This document shows positions 1-10,071 of a stretch of 64,000 nucleotides of DNA, piece after piece. The notes below the pieces were generated by a model, which saw nothing but the letters and a program-made list of their open reading frames with translations, did not search any database and was not told the DNA's origin. This DNA is from Deltaproteobacteria bacterium (lineage in GTDB: Bacteria > Myxococcota > Kuafuiibacteriia > Kuafuiibacteriales > Kuafuiibacteriaceae). Position 1 is the stretch's first letter. Every line of letters starts with the position of its first letter. The stretch covers positions 62,001 through 126,000 of the forward strand of contig JACKEN010000004.1 in assembly GCA_020632995.1 (NCBI GenBank). The letters are read 5' to 3'. The position numbers and the translations under genes are program-made.

Positions 1-410
1 GCGTCGAGGTGGACCGCGTGATCGAAGCGGCTCACCAGCTGCGCGCCCCGCTGGGACCCCGGGTAGGGAAGCAGCGGACTGTCGCCCTTCGCCTTCGGGT
101 TCACGGACTCGTGGCAGACCCCGCAGAACGGCCCCGGCGGCTTCTTGTACTCGTCGGCGTGGCAGGTGTTGCAGGGCGCGTGTTGCGCACTCCCAGGGCG
201 CAGCACCGCGTACCCGTCCTTGGGCTGCACCGCGTGACACGCGTCGCAGAACAGCGACACCGGCTTACCGTCCTCGCCCTTCAACGCGAGGTGCACGTCG
301 TGCTGGAACTCGGTCTGGCCCTGCGCTGTCAGCGACGGCCGCACCCGCGGCGGCTGGCACCCACCGAGGAGCAGCGCCGCCAGCGCGATGATCGACACCT
401 TCTTCACCAT
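1..410 (-). CDS. Multiheme c-type cytochrome lipoprotein (3' end beyond window)
   Basis: The gene begins at ATG 410 and stays open to the left edge, so its C-terminus is not in the window. The N-terminus is a lipoprotein signal (MVKKVSIIALAALLLGGC), so the mature protein should be membrane-anchored and exported. Three CxxCH heme motifs are visible so far (FCDACH, PCNTCH, FCGVCH). It is the last visible gene of the cytochrome operon. The upstream gene's TAG stop at 419-421 lies inside the AGGTAGGG ribosome-binding site, only 8 bases from this start. The role is inferred to be electron transfer on the outer side of the membrane with the other operon cytochromes. GTG 413 is an alternative start. 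Confidence 0.85.
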   Translation of the reverse strand, partial: MVKKVSIIALAALLLGGCQPPRVRPSLTAQGQTEFQHDVHLALKGEDGKPVSLFCDACHAVQPKDGYAVLRPGSAQHAPCNTCHADEYKKPPGPFCGVCHESVNPKAKGDSPLLPYPGSQRGAQLVSRFDHAVHLD

Positions 411-418
411 CACCCTAC

Positions 419-3400
419 CTAGCTCTCCGAGAAGTTCTTGAATGCGAAGCGATCGCTCCGACCGGGATCCCAGTCGGACGGCTTCTGTACGATCTCGATC
501 CCGAGCTTCTCCAGCCACTTCGTAGGTGGGTTCGCGCCGAGCATGCAGAACAGCACGTCGTTCGGGACCTCCACCTTCGACCTGTCCTTGCGCTCCACGA
601 CCACCGACCTCTCGGTGACCTCCGCCGGGTTGCTCTCCATCATGAGGGTGAGCCGACCGGCACCGACCAGCGCTTCGACCTTCTGCTGGTTGCCCGTCTT
701 CGCCCGGGAGAACGTGCCCTGGCGATAGACGATCGAGACCCGGTTGCTGCCGCCGTGCGCCTCCGCGAGCGCGATCGCCGCCTCCAGGGCGCTGTCTCCG
801 CCGCCGACGACCATGCAGTCCTTGCCATCGTACTCGTCCGGATCCGCCAACCGGTACAGCACCTTCGGCAGGTCGTCGCCGGGCTTGCCGAGCTTGCGCG
901 GATCGCCGCGCGTTCCGGTCGCGATCACCACGCGGAGCCCACGATAGCGCCCCCGCTTCGTCGTCACCAGGAACCCCGGGCCGTCCTGCTCGATGGAGAG
1001 CACGGCCTCATCGTGACGGAGCTGGAGCTGGTACTTCGCCAGCTCCTCCTCCCACTTCGCGATCACCTCTTCGCGCGTCGTGTCCCAGACCGGCAGCGGG
1101 CCGAGGTTCTCGACGTGCGCCGGGCTCGCCATCAGCTTCTTCTTCTTGGGATACCCGTGGATGGTGGTCGCGAACTCCGGCCCCTTCTCCAGCAGGACGT
1201 AGGCGAGCCCCTGGTTCTGCGCGGTCATCGCCGCCGACAGCCCGGCCGGCCCACTCCCGATCACGATCACTTCGTACTCGAAGCCCTTCTGCCCCGCGCT
1301 CCCCGGGCCGAAGCCCTCGGACACCATGTGCTCGACGACCCACCGCCCCAGGTTGTTCGCGTTCTTGACCAGCGGCTTCCCCGACGCCTCGCCGATCACA
1401 TAGACGCCCTCCTCACCCTCGCCGAGACCGGTCTGGAAGTTCGCGTCGAGGTCGGGCACCGAGATCATCGGCGGCGGCTCGCCCGGCACCGCCATCGTGA
1501 GGGCCTGCGGTCCGCACACCGCGACGCAGGTCGTACATTCGTGGCACAGCTCCGGCCGGAGCACCTGCGGGATCGAGTCGACCATGTGCAGGACGTCATA
1601 GGGGCACGCGTCGGCGCAGTCTCCGCTGCCCGTGCACTTGTTGGGGGACACGCGAGGGAGCTTGCGCGCCGTGCCACGTCCGCTGCCCCCGCACTTCACC
1701 ACGCCGTCCGTGCGCGGAGGCTGAGCCTCCGCCTCCTCCTGCTCGCGCGCCGCCTGGGCCCGCTCGTTCTTGCGTCCCCGGCTGTGCATGCCCACCGCCA
1801 GCCCGACCAGGCCGAGCAGCGCGAAGGACGCCAGCCATGGGCTCGGCCCACCCGTCGAGGCGACGCTCACCTCCTCGGGCAGTGGCTTCGCCCACGTGTC
1901 GCCGTGCTCGCGATGGCAGTCCGCGCACGCGGTCGACACCAGCGCGTCCTTCGGACCGTGACAGCCGAAGCAGGCCTGGTACGCGTGGCCCTCCTCGCGC
2001 TCCTCGCCCGCAGAGCTCATGTGGCACGCAGCGCAGCGCCCCTCCACCGCCTCATGCTTCGCGTGGATCGCCTCCTTGCGCGCCTCCGGCTCGAACGCCA
2101 GATCCGCCTCGATATCGACGGCGAAGCCCTCACGCGGCGGTGGCTTCACCTGGAACTTGCCGAAGTCGAAGGGTTCGAAGCGCTGGTGCCGGTCCGCGTG
2201 GCAAGCCACGCACCGCGCACCGTCGACGAGCGCGGTCTGGCGCGGCCCGTGGACGTGCTCGGCGTGGCAGTCGTTGCACTTGCCCTCGAGATCCTCGTGC
2301 TTCGGTCGGAGCGCGTGAGCGGCGTGGCAGGTGGTGCAGGCCGCCACGACGGTGTCCTTCGAGGTGTGGCAGGCGGCGCAGCTGTCGCTCGCCTCGAGCT
2401 TCGCCGAGGCCTCTTGGAGGAACGCCGCGCTCGCGTGCTCGGAAGAGACCGGTCGTGACAGCAGCGCCCGGCTGCCGGCCTGGGCGAAGGACAAGTAGGT
2501 GAGCGCGAGGCTCGCCATGACGCCCACGCCGATCACCAGCGGGAGGCGAGCCGAGCGCTTCACGTCGTCCGGCTCGACCCACAGCACCGACTTGCGGTCC
2601 TTCTTCGCCTCCTCCTCCGACCGCGGTGCAGCGCCTTCGGGCGCGTCCTTCGGCCCCGCGAGGTCGGTCGGGAGCCGGTACATGGTCATGAACGGGGAGG
2701 CCACCTCCACGTCCTGGACGAACTTCGGGATCTCGACGTCCGCCTCCGGCGGCACGACCTCCAGACTGCAGCGGAGCGCCTGGACGTCGACCCTCAGCTC
2801 GAAGCCGCCGAGCTGGATCGCGTCGCCGGTCTCGAGCGGCTCGTCCACCGCGCGCTTGCCGTTGACGTAGGTCCCCGCGGTGCTGAGGTCGACGACCCGG
2901 AACTCCGGGTAGCTGAAGTAGATCTGGGCGTGGCTTCTCTCGACCCGGCGGTCGTCGAGGAAGAGATCGGACTGCGGATCCCGCCCGATCGAAAGCTCCG
3001 GCTGCATCCTCACTTCGCCCGCGAAGGTGAAGCGCGGCATCGGCACCGCGACGGTGGCCATCGGATCGTCGCGCTCGATGTCGATGCCCGGAGCCTGGAA
3101 CTCGATGTCGCTCGCGCCGATCGAGATGATGTCACCGTGGCCAAGGACCCGCGCCTCCGAGACCGGCGCGCCGTTGAGCAGGACGGAAGCATCGGCCACG
3201 CCACGCAGGTAGAAGTCGTCGTTCTCCCGGAACACCACCGCGTGGTGCTCCGCGACGAGCGGATCGTACAGCGAGGCGTGGTTGTCTTCCGAGCGGCCGA
3301 GCATCACGCGCAGCCGACCCAGGAAGATGTAGCGATCCATGTGGGGGCCCGTGAGGAAGCGCAGGCGACCCCACCCGTCGTAGGGCGCCATGACCTCCGC

Positions 3401-3856
3401 CGGATCACCCTCGGCATCGAGCGTGTTGATCACCACGCAGTCGCTCTCCTGAACGACCACCAAGGAGGTCTGGTAGCGGATGTCGAAGTCGCGGCGCGGG
3501 ACGGCGCGCAGGTCGAGGATCGTCGCGTCGGCGTCATCCGGGACCGGCTCCGGCGTCTCCTCGACGAGCAGCAGCTCGGTCATGCCGATCGAGAACGACT
3601 GGCCGGGGCGGATGCGGACCTGCCCCTCGATGACGCTCGCGCCCGGCGAGCCCAGGGACGTCCCGTTGCTGCTCCCCAGGTCCTCCAGGATGTACTCGCC
3701 AGCGCGGTGCGTCAGCCGCGCGTGCCTCTTGGACGCCCGGTCGTCGATGACGACGAGGTCCGCCTCCTTGCGCGAGCGCCCGAGCACGATCGAGTCCTTG
3801 TCGAGCTCGACCCGCAGGCCGGCGTTGGGTCCGGACTTGAACTCGAGGACGATCAT
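419..3856 (-). CDS. Triple-FHA / heptaheme c / ferredoxin / FAD-NAD(P) oxidoreductase fusion membrane protein
   Basis: The product is 1145 residues. In order it has three FHA domains (LGRS near 25, 185 and 290, each followed by the expected downstream FHA strand motifs); a membrane helix (about 433-455); seven CxxCH heme motifs (about 492-645); a second helix (about 670-690); a two-cluster ferredoxin (about 738-785) whose first cluster has Ser for the second Cys (CTGSGDCADACP) and whose second is complete (CHECTTCVAVC); and a thioredoxin-reductase-like flavoprotein (VIVIGSGPAGLS near 863, VVGGGDSALEAA near 1015) without a CxxC redox pair. Predicted topology puts FHA, ferredoxin and flavin in the cytoplasm and the hemes in the periplasm. 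Inferred role: NAD(P)H-linked electron transfer across the membrane, gated by phosphothreonine binding. ATG 3856 is chosen because it overlaps the upstream stop as ATGA and FHA1 follows at once; an open frame runs further upstream but is antisense-like low-complexity sequence. Confidence 0.88.
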   Translation of the reverse strand: MIVLEFKSGPNAGLRVELDKDSIVLGRSRKEADLVVIDDRASKRHARLTHRAGEYILEDLGSSNGTSLGSPGASVIEGQVRIRPGQSFSIGMTELLLVEETPEPVPDDADATILDLRAVPRRDFDIRYQTSLVVVQESDCVVINTLDAEGDPAEVMAPYDGWGRLRFLTGPHMDRYIFLGRLRVMLGRSEDNHASLYDPLVAEHHAVVFRENDDFYLRGVADASVLLNGAPVSEARVLGHGDIISIGASDIEFQAPGIDIERDDPMATVAVPMPRFTFAGEVRMQPELSIGRDPQSDLFLDDRRVERSHAQIYFSYPEFRVVDLSTAGTYVNGKRAVDEPLETGDAIQLGGFELRVDVQALRCSLEVVPPEADVEIPKFVQDVEVASPFMTMYRLPTDLAGPKDAPEGAAPRSEEEAKKDRKSVLWVEPDDVKRSARLPLVIGVGVMASLALTYLSFAQAGSRALLSRPVSSEHASAAFLQEASAKLEASDSCAACHTSKDTVVAACTTCHAAHALRPKHEDLEGKCNDCHAEHVHGPRQTALVDGARCVACHADRHQRFEPFDFGKFQVKPPPREGFAVDIEADLAFEPEARKEAIHAKHEAVEGRCAACHMSSAGEEREEGHAYQACFGCHGPKDALVSTACADCHREHGDTWAKPLPEEVSVASTGGPSPWLASFALLGLVGLAVGMHSRGRKNERAQAAREQEEAEAQPPRTDGVVKCGGSGRGTARKLPRVSPNKCTGSGDCADACPYDVLHMVDSIPQVLRPELCHECTTCVAVCGPQALTMAVPGEPPPMISVPDLDANFQTGLGEGEEGVYVIGEASGKPLVKNANNLGRWVVEHMVSEGFGPGSAGQKGFEYEVIVIGSGPAGLSAAMTAQNQGLAYVLLEKGPEFATTIHGYPKKKKLMASPAHVENLGPLPVWDTTREEVIAKWEEELAKYQLQLRHDEAVLSIEQDGPGFLVTTKRGRYRGLRVVIATGTRGDPRKLGKPGDDLPKVLYRLADPDEYDGKDCMVVGGGDSALEAAIALAEAHGGSNRVSIVYRQGTFSRAKTGNQQKVEALVGAGRLTLMMESNPAEVTERSVVVERKDRSKVEVPNDVLFCMLGANPPTKWLEKLGIEIVQKPSDWDPGRSDRFAFKNFSES

Positions 3857-6195
3857 CCGATCGCTCCCAGGACGAACCGGGCCACCGAGGCCACGTGGAT
3901 CACCGTGAAGGTGAGGAGCATCGCCGTGATCGCGATGTGGAAGACGAGCCAGCCCCGGCGAACGCGGTACAGGTTGAGCGCGGTGCGGATCTCGGAGAGG
4001 CGCACCGCGTCGATCGCGAGGCGCTCGAGCAGGCGCTGCTCGGTCTGGTCCAGCCCACCGAGCAGCGGTGAGATCCGCTCCAGCGCCTCGGCCTCGGCCC
4101 GCTTGGGGTCGTAGCCGCGGCCGAGCCGGCCGAGCCCCGAGCCGACCTTGCCCGCCAGCTGCTTCGCGGCCGCGACCACCCGATCCGACTGCTCCTGCAG
4201 GAGCTGCTCCCGGCGCTTCTCGAGCACCTGGTGCTCCGAGACCACGTCCTCCTCGAGCTGTGACTCGCGCTCCAGACGGCTCACCGCGCGCGGAAACCAC
4301 TTGTAGTACGCGACGCCGAACAACCCGGTGGTGACCTCGAGGACCAACAGGACCACGAGGATCCCCGTGACGAAGCCTCCCATCGAGAAGCCGGAGTGCA
4401 GCACGACCGCGAGCAACCCCAGCAGGCCGAGGAGCACGTGCGCGCGCACCCACCAGAAGAAGCGCCCGAGCTGGAGCGCCCCTGTCGGGAAGCGCCGCGG
4501 CGCGCTCGGATCCGGCGCGTGGTTGGGGAACCGGTTCAGCCTCCGGCGCCCCGCGAGCGCGGTCGCCCCGAGCATGAAGGATAGCCCCATCGTCCCGAGC
4601 GCGACCCCACGCGCGGAGTACGCGAGGTACGGGTCCGCGCTCACGTACAGGACCACCGCGAGCAGCGCGAACGCGGCGGCGATCGCGCCGAGGATCGGGC
4701 GGGATCGGTCCTTCTCGGCCTCCGTCGCCGTGCGCGCGCCGCCGACGGCGTGGTCCTGCGTGCTCCCGAGCAGGGCGCGCACCTCCTCGAAGTACGCGGT
4801 CGGCTCCACGCGCAGGATCGCCTTCGTCGGACAGTTGTGGACGCAGTTCGGCTCGTCATAGCCCGAGCAGAGGTCGCACTTGCTCGCGATCTTGGGCGTG
4901 TCGAGCCCATCCACCTCGCGGCCCGGGGTCTCGACCATGGTGATGTTGTCCCAAGGGCAACGGAGCGCGCAGTTCGAGCAGCCGATGCAGAAGTCGTGGA
5001 TCGCGACCTCGCCGGACGGCTTGCGATGGATCGCGCCCGTGGGGCAACCGATCATGCACTCCGGGGAGTCGCAGTGACGGCACGAGGACGGAAACAGGAT
5101 CGGCTTGTGGTCCCCCTTCGTCTCCAGGTTGCGTCGACGGGTCAGCTTCTTCCCTCGCCGGGTCAGCTTTGCGTGGCCGTGCCGGGCTTCGCAAGAGCGC
5201 ACGCAGTTGCCACACCGGATGCAGAGGTCGAGATCGATCGTCAGCAACGACTGCGCCTGCTGCGCACCGTCCGCCATCAACGCGTCGACGAAGTTGAAGA
5301 CGGTCTGGTCCTCCACCGGGACCGATATCTGGCGACCGGATCCGATCTCCGCCTTGTGGAACTGATCGGACCAGCCCTGCTCCCGCTGATCGACGGACCC
5401 ACAGACCTGCCGGAAGATCCGCGTCGGGAACCGGATCACCTCGACGAAGCCCATGGTGACAAGGCTCCCCGGGCGCGTCTTGGCGTCGTGCAGTCCGATG
5501 ACGTCGCCCGCGTTGAAGTACGCGAGCACGCTCGTCCCCTGACCGGCCGCGCGGACGAGCTTCGCCACGCCGGTCTTCACCACGAGGACGTCGTCCGCCG
5601 ACGCCTGCTCCTCGAAGATCGTCGCTCCGCGAGGGAAGTGCTCGATCGCGCCCTTGTCGAGGAGGACCGTTGACTCCGAGTTGGTCAGCTTGCTGAACGC
5701 GCGGTGCTGGGCGAGGAAGGTCTCCATCGCGCGTCGGTCGGCAGCCCGCTGGATGCTGTCGAGGACGTCGCGGTGGACCTTGTTGAGCTTCTCGATCCGG
5801 ATCTTCTCGATCTCGAGGAGGAGCGACTCACCCACCGACACCACCGACGCGCTGCGCCGCGTCCGGCCGAGGAGCGCGCCCTCCCCGAACCACCCGCCGG
5901 GTTCGGTCATGGTGGTCAGCCGGATCGTCTGACCGAGGCTGTCCGTCGCCTCCACCGCCACCTCGCCGCTGAGGAGTACGAACATGGTGTGGCCGTGCTC
6001 GCCCTCGCGAACGACCTTCTCGCCGTGGTCGTAGCTCCGCAGGAACGACGCCTTGACCAGCGCGTCGAGCCGCTTCGTGCTGACCGACGTCAGGAACGGC
6101 ACCTTCTTCAAGATGGACGCGATCCCGGCCGGGGACAGGGCCATCCGCTGGAACTGCGTCAGCAGGACGTCGCTGCCTTGCATCGTGCCATCCAC
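3853..6195 (-). CDS. cNMP-binding x2 / four-cluster ferredoxin / diheme b-type membrane protein
   Basis: The product is 780 residues. Two CRP-like cyclic-nucleotide-binding domains (about 25-150 and 165-285) are followed by a DmsB/HybA-type iron-sulfur domain (about 320-475) with four Cys clusters (CIRCGNCVRSC, CRHCDSPECMIGC, CIGCSNCALRC, CDLCSGYDEPNCVHNC). The rest has about five membrane helices. Helix 3 (AHVLLGLLGLLAVVLH) and the last helix (FHIAITAMLLTFTVIH) each carry two His exactly 14 residues apart, the bis-heme-b pattern of ferric-reductase and cytochrome b folds. A charged cytoplasmic stretch of about 120 residues joins helices 4 and 5. Inferred role: ligand-controlled electron transfer between cytoplasmic Fe-S clusters and periplasmic cytochromes. 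No DNA-binding domain is present, so it is not a Crp/Fnr transcription factor. It starts 10 bases after the upstream gene and overlaps the next one as ATGA. Confidence 0.88.
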   Translation of the reverse strand: MDGTMQGSDVLLTQFQRMALSPAGIASILKKVPFLTSVSTKRLDALVKASFLRSYDHGEKVVREGEHGHTMFVLLSGEVAVEATDSLGQTIRLTTMTEPGGWFGEGALLGRTRRSASVVSVGESLLLEIEKIRIEKLNKVHRDVLDSIQRAADRRAMETFLAQHRAFSKLTNSESTVLLDKGAIEHFPRGATIFEEQASADDVLVVKTGVAKLVRAAGQGTSVLAYFNAGDVIGLHDAKTRPGSLVTMGFVEVIRFPTRIFRQVCGSVDQREQGWSDQFHKAEIGSGRQISVPVEDQTVFNFVDALMADGAQQAQSLLTIDLDLCIRCGNCVRSCEARHGHAKLTRRGKKLTRRRNLETKGDHKPILFPSSCRHCDSPECMIGCPTGAIHRKPSGEVAIHDFCIGCSNCALRCPWDNITMVETPGREVDGLDTPKIASKCDLCSGYDEPNCVHNCPTKAILRVEPTAYFEEVRALLGSTQDHAVGGARTATEAEKDRSRPILGAIAAAFALLAVVLYVSADPYLAYSARGVALGTMGLSFMLGATALAGRRRLNRFPNHAPDPSAPRRFPTGALQLGRFFWWVRAHVLLGLLGLLAVVLHSGFSMGGFVTGILVVLLVLEVTTGLFGVAYYKWFPRAVSRLERESQLEEDVVSEHQVLEKRREQLLQEQSDRVVAAAKQLAGKVGSGLGRLGRGYDPKRAEAEALERISPLLGGLDQTEQRLLERLAIDAVRLSEIRTALNLYRVRRGWLVFHIAITAMLLTFTVIHVASVARFVLGAIG

Positions 6196-6204
6196 CTTCG
6201 ACTC

Positions 6205-7101
6205 CTACTCCTTGTGCCAGCTGGGGATCGGCCCGCTCGTCAGGCACGCATCCTGGTGACAGCGCGTGCAGTCACCCGTAGTAGTGAACACGGCCTTGCC
6301 CTGCGCCGTCCGCTGCCCCGGGCGATGGCACTTGCCACAGGCGTTCAGCATCGTCTTGCGCGCGTTCGTCGGGACGATCGCGCCGAGCGTCTTCGCATTG
6401 TTCAACCCGAAGTGGCACGTCCCACAGCTCACCGGCTTGTCCGCCTCGCGCGCGCGCCGGTCCACCCGGTGCTCCGCGTGGCTGAAGTGCTTCGTCACCC
6501 GGCACGGGTTGGGGCGGCCCCGCGGCCCGGTCGACACGGTGCGACCCTCGCCGTCGACGCGGGGCCGGTGACACGCGTCGCACTTGCTCATCGGGACCTC
6601 GTCGTTCTCCCCGTGACACGATACGCACTGGTCGTGGCCCGGGCGGGCGACCTCCTTGGTCTTCGTGTCGACGACGTGGCAGTCGAGGCAGGCGTCCTTC
6701 AGGTTCTTCTTCACGCGTGCGACGAGGTGGCTCTGGTGACTGAACTCCGCGTAGTACTCGAGCGCCGGCTTCGTCGGCGGGAACGGCTTCAGGTTGTTCG
6801 GTAGCGCGAGCCGCGTCTTCTTCACGTGGCAAATCGTGCAGACCTGGGTCTTCCCGTAGGCGGCTGGCGAGAACGCGTCGGCGTGGCACCCGGCGCCGTC
6901 GCAGGTGGCGTGCCCCTCCCGACCCGGTCGGATCGTGTCCGCCTTGGCTTGCTGGGTGTGGCACACCCCACACTTCGGAAAGCCCTTGGCTTCCGCCAGG
7001 TGCTCTCGGTGGTCGAAGATCGTCGGGTCCTTCGCGACCGCGGGCACGGGGGCCGCGATCACGACGAGGACGGCAACGAGCTGGTGGATGCTGTCGGTCA
7101 T
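6205..7101 (-). CDS. Nonaheme c-type cytochrome, exported
   Basis: The product is 298 residues with a Sec signal peptide (MTDSIHQLVAVLVVIAAPVP, then AVAKD). It has nine heme motifs: CGVCH, a CX4CH variant (CDGAGCH), CTICH, CLDCH, CVSCH, CDACH, CGTCH, CGKCH and CTRCH. Short spacing with scattered distal His resembles the cytochrome c7/c3 superfamily. It should be a soluble periplasmic electron carrier. ATG 7101 is preferred because it begins the signal peptide directly; the frame stays open further upstream over the neighbouring gene. It sits 20 bases below the 18-heme cytochrome and 10 bases above the cNMP/ferredoxin gene. The specific redox partner is inferred from the operon only. Confidence 0.88.
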   Translation of the reverse strand: MTDSIHQLVAVLVVIAAPVPAVAKDPTIFDHREHLAEAKGFPKCGVCHTQQAKADTIRPGREGHATCDGAGCHADAFSPAAYGKTQVCTICHVKKTRLALPNNLKPFPPTKPALEYYAEFSHQSHLVARVKKNLKDACLDCHVVDTKTKEVARPGHDQCVSCHGENDEVPMSKCDACHRPRVDGEGRTVSTGPRGRPNPCRVTKHFSHAEHRVDRRAREADKPVSCGTCHFGLNNAKTLGAIVPTNARKTMLNACGKCHRPGQRTAQGKAVFTTTGDCTRCHQDACLTSGPIPSWHKE

Positions 7102-7121
7102 CGCCTCTCGGATGGACGAAC

Positions 7122-8735
7122 CTAGGGGTTCGTTGCCTTCACCGCCGCCGTCCCATGACAGCGATAACATTGGAAGCCGGTCACGCCGAAGGCCTTCTCG
7201 CCGCGTGTGTGGCACGTCTCGCACGACGCCTTCGTCGGGTGCGGCGGCGGCCCGTTCGATTCGGCGGTGCCCGCGTGGCAGGTACCGCACTCGAACGCCT
7301 CGGTGCGCTCCGACTTGCGATGCAAGTCGTGGGAGAAGGTCGCGCGCACGCTCCACCCGGAGGCGCCCTCGTCGGCCCCCAGCCCGGCCTCGAGCGCGTG
7401 GCACTCGCCACAGCTCGTCATCATCGGCTTCTGCAGCGACTCGTGGCAGCGCGCGCAGAGGCGGTGGCTCGGCGCGAGGAGCCCGGGTGGCGCCGGCTCC
7501 GGCGGCTTTCCGGCCTCTGCGAAGTGACACGCATCGCAAGTCACCTTGCTGTGTGCGGCGTGCTTCATCGACACCCCGAACTCCATCCGGCCCGAGAACG
7601 TCGCGAGGGTGGGGTTCGGCCGCCAGGGTTGGTTGTGGGCGTGGCAGGTGAAGCAGAGGGTGCTGTTCTTCTTGCGGAACTCCACCGCGTGGCAAGTCGC
7701 GCAAGGTTTGTGCTCCTTGTTGGGCACCGGGAACTCGATCCGCCCCGAGGGCGCGCTCGGGTGGCACTTGTCGCAGGTCAACGGCACGCCCTTGGCCTGG
7801 TGGAGCGCGTGCGTGTAGATGACCGGCTCCTTGGGCTTCTCTACCGGCACCTGGACGGACTGCTTGCCGGCGTGACAGCGCATGCACTGCGCGCCGAGCG
7901 CGCTGAACGCCTTGGCGCCATCGTGGCAGCTCTCGCACGCGATCATCTCCGGCCGCGGGATCCGCTGCCCGGCACCGACGGCGACGTTGGTGTGGCAGTC
8001 GCCGCACTGGGCGTCCTTCGCCGCCTTCGCGTGCGTGTCGTGCCCAAAGCCCGCGTCCACCCGGAACGCGACGTCGGCCGGCGCGGGCGGCGGGCGCTTG
8101 CCGAGTCGGTGGCAGCCCTCGCACTCGGACATCTTCGGGGACACGCGTTCTCCGTGGCAGATCTGGTTGCCGCAGGTCTCGTGGCCGACGGGTCCGAAGT
8201 CCATTTCGGCCTTCGCGCCTTTCGCGCCCATCACATGGCACTGCGCGCAACCGCGGTTGCCCTCGCGGAGGTGATCGGCGTGGCTGAACGCGGCGAGCGT
8301 GAACTGGCTGGCGTCGCGGTGGCGATAGGGCGGGTACACGACCTTCTTGAAGTCGAGCCGCCCATCACGCGCGGCGTGGCACGCCGCGCAGACCGCGCTG
8401 CCCTTTCGCGGGTCGAAGGTCGCCCACTCCTCCTGGTGGCACTTCGTGCAGACGGCGTGCGTACCGCCGCCCTTGGCGACACGGACCTTCTGTTCCCATT
8501 GGCTCCCGGGGCCAAGGCGGTGACAGTCGTTGCAGTTCGCGGCGTGCTCCGGCTGGCTCGCGTGATCGAAGCGTCCGTCTGGCGTGGCGCCGAGCCCAGG
8601 GCGCGCGAGGACGAGCGAGATCAGGATCGGGGCGCACAGCGTCGACGTGACGCTTCTTGCTGAGTGTGCCGACATGGGGCGTCGGGAGCTTGTGGCGATG
8701 TGGTCCTCCCTGCAAGTCAGGCAGGTATTGCTCAC
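7122..8735 (-). CDS. Octadecaheme c-type cytochrome, exported
   Basis: The product is 537 residues from GTG 8735, with 18 heme attachment motifs: seventeen CxxCH and one CX4CH (CGNQICH). Many are preceded by the FDHxxH/FSHxxH pattern typical of c3/c7-type modules, suggesting repeated tri- or tetraheme units. A hydrophobic export segment (LCAPILISLVLARPGLGA) lies about 32-50 residues in. GTG 8735 has an AGGAG at good distance. ATG 8675 would give a shorter, more conventional signal peptide but has no clear ribosome-binding site. It is the first gene of the minus-strand operon and diverges from the kinase gene at 8774. Likely role: long-range electron wire or store in the periplasm. Confidence 0.87.
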   Translation of the reverse strand: MSNTCLTCREDHIATSSRRPMSAHSARSVTSTLCAPILISLVLARPGLGATPDGRFDHASQPEHAANCNDCHRLGPGSQWEQKVRVAKGGGTHAVCTKCHQEEWATFDPRKGSAVCAACHAARDGRLDFKKVVYPPYRHRDASQFTLAAFSHADHLREGNRGCAQCHVMGAKGAKAEMDFGPVGHETCGNQICHGERVSPKMSECEGCHRLGKRPPPAPADVAFRVDAGFGHDTHAKAAKDAQCGDCHTNVAVGAGQRIPRPEMIACESCHDGAKAFSALGAQCMRCHAGKQSVQVPVEKPKEPVIYTHALHQAKGVPLTCDKCHPSAPSGRIEFPVPNKEHKPCATCHAVEFRKKNSTLCFTCHAHNQPWRPNPTLATFSGRMEFGVSMKHAAHSKVTCDACHFAEAGKPPEPAPPGLLAPSHRLCARCHESLQKPMMTSCGECHALEAGLGADEGASGWSVRATFSHDLHRKSERTEAFECGTCHAGTAESNGPPPHPTKASCETCHTRGEKAFGVTGFQCYRCHGTAAVKATNP

Positions 8736-8756
8736 CGTCAGATTCGCTCCTATGCT
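8728..8756 (+). promoter_or_regulatory. Predicted promoter of the Ser/Thr kinase gene
   Basis: TTGCTC (8728-8733), a 17-base spacer and TATGCT (8751-8756) form a sigma70-like promoter. It would start transcription near 8763, just ahead of GTG 8774, and supports that start over upstream codons. It lies inside the 5' end of the divergent cytochrome gene. Confidence 0.45.
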
Positions 8757-8773
8757 GGGGACCCCTGAGCATC

Positions 8774-9940
<1,167 letters not shown>

Positions 9941-10071
9941 CACAACGGCCGACCGAGGCGGCGCCGCGGTCGTGCGGACCCAGGCCTCGGACGACGAGGA
10001 GCAGCTCCCGGTGCAGCTGCTCTACGAGCAGGCGGTCCGCTGACGCGCCTGCAAACCAACCTGCGAAAGCC

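Noticed and set aside
755..2458. Long open frame on the plus strand opposite the FHA/heme fusion
   Set aside because: It is antisense to strong domain and heme-motif coding sequence and encodes only Arg/Leu/His-rich low-complexity sequence, as expected in very GC-rich DNA.
3857..4453. N-terminal extension of the FHA fusion protein
   Set aside because: The extension overlaps the membrane region of the upstream gene, is Arg/Ala/Pro-rich, and the ATG at 3856 has an ATGA overlap and begins the FHA fold directly.
3853..6195. Crp/Fnr transcription factor
   Set aside because: The cNMP-binding domains are followed by ferredoxin and membrane segments, and no helix-turn-helix is present.
8657..8773. 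Upstream ATG start for the Ser/Thr kinase
   Set aside because: It would put the promoter inside the gene and add Cys/Trp-rich sequence before the zinc ribbon.
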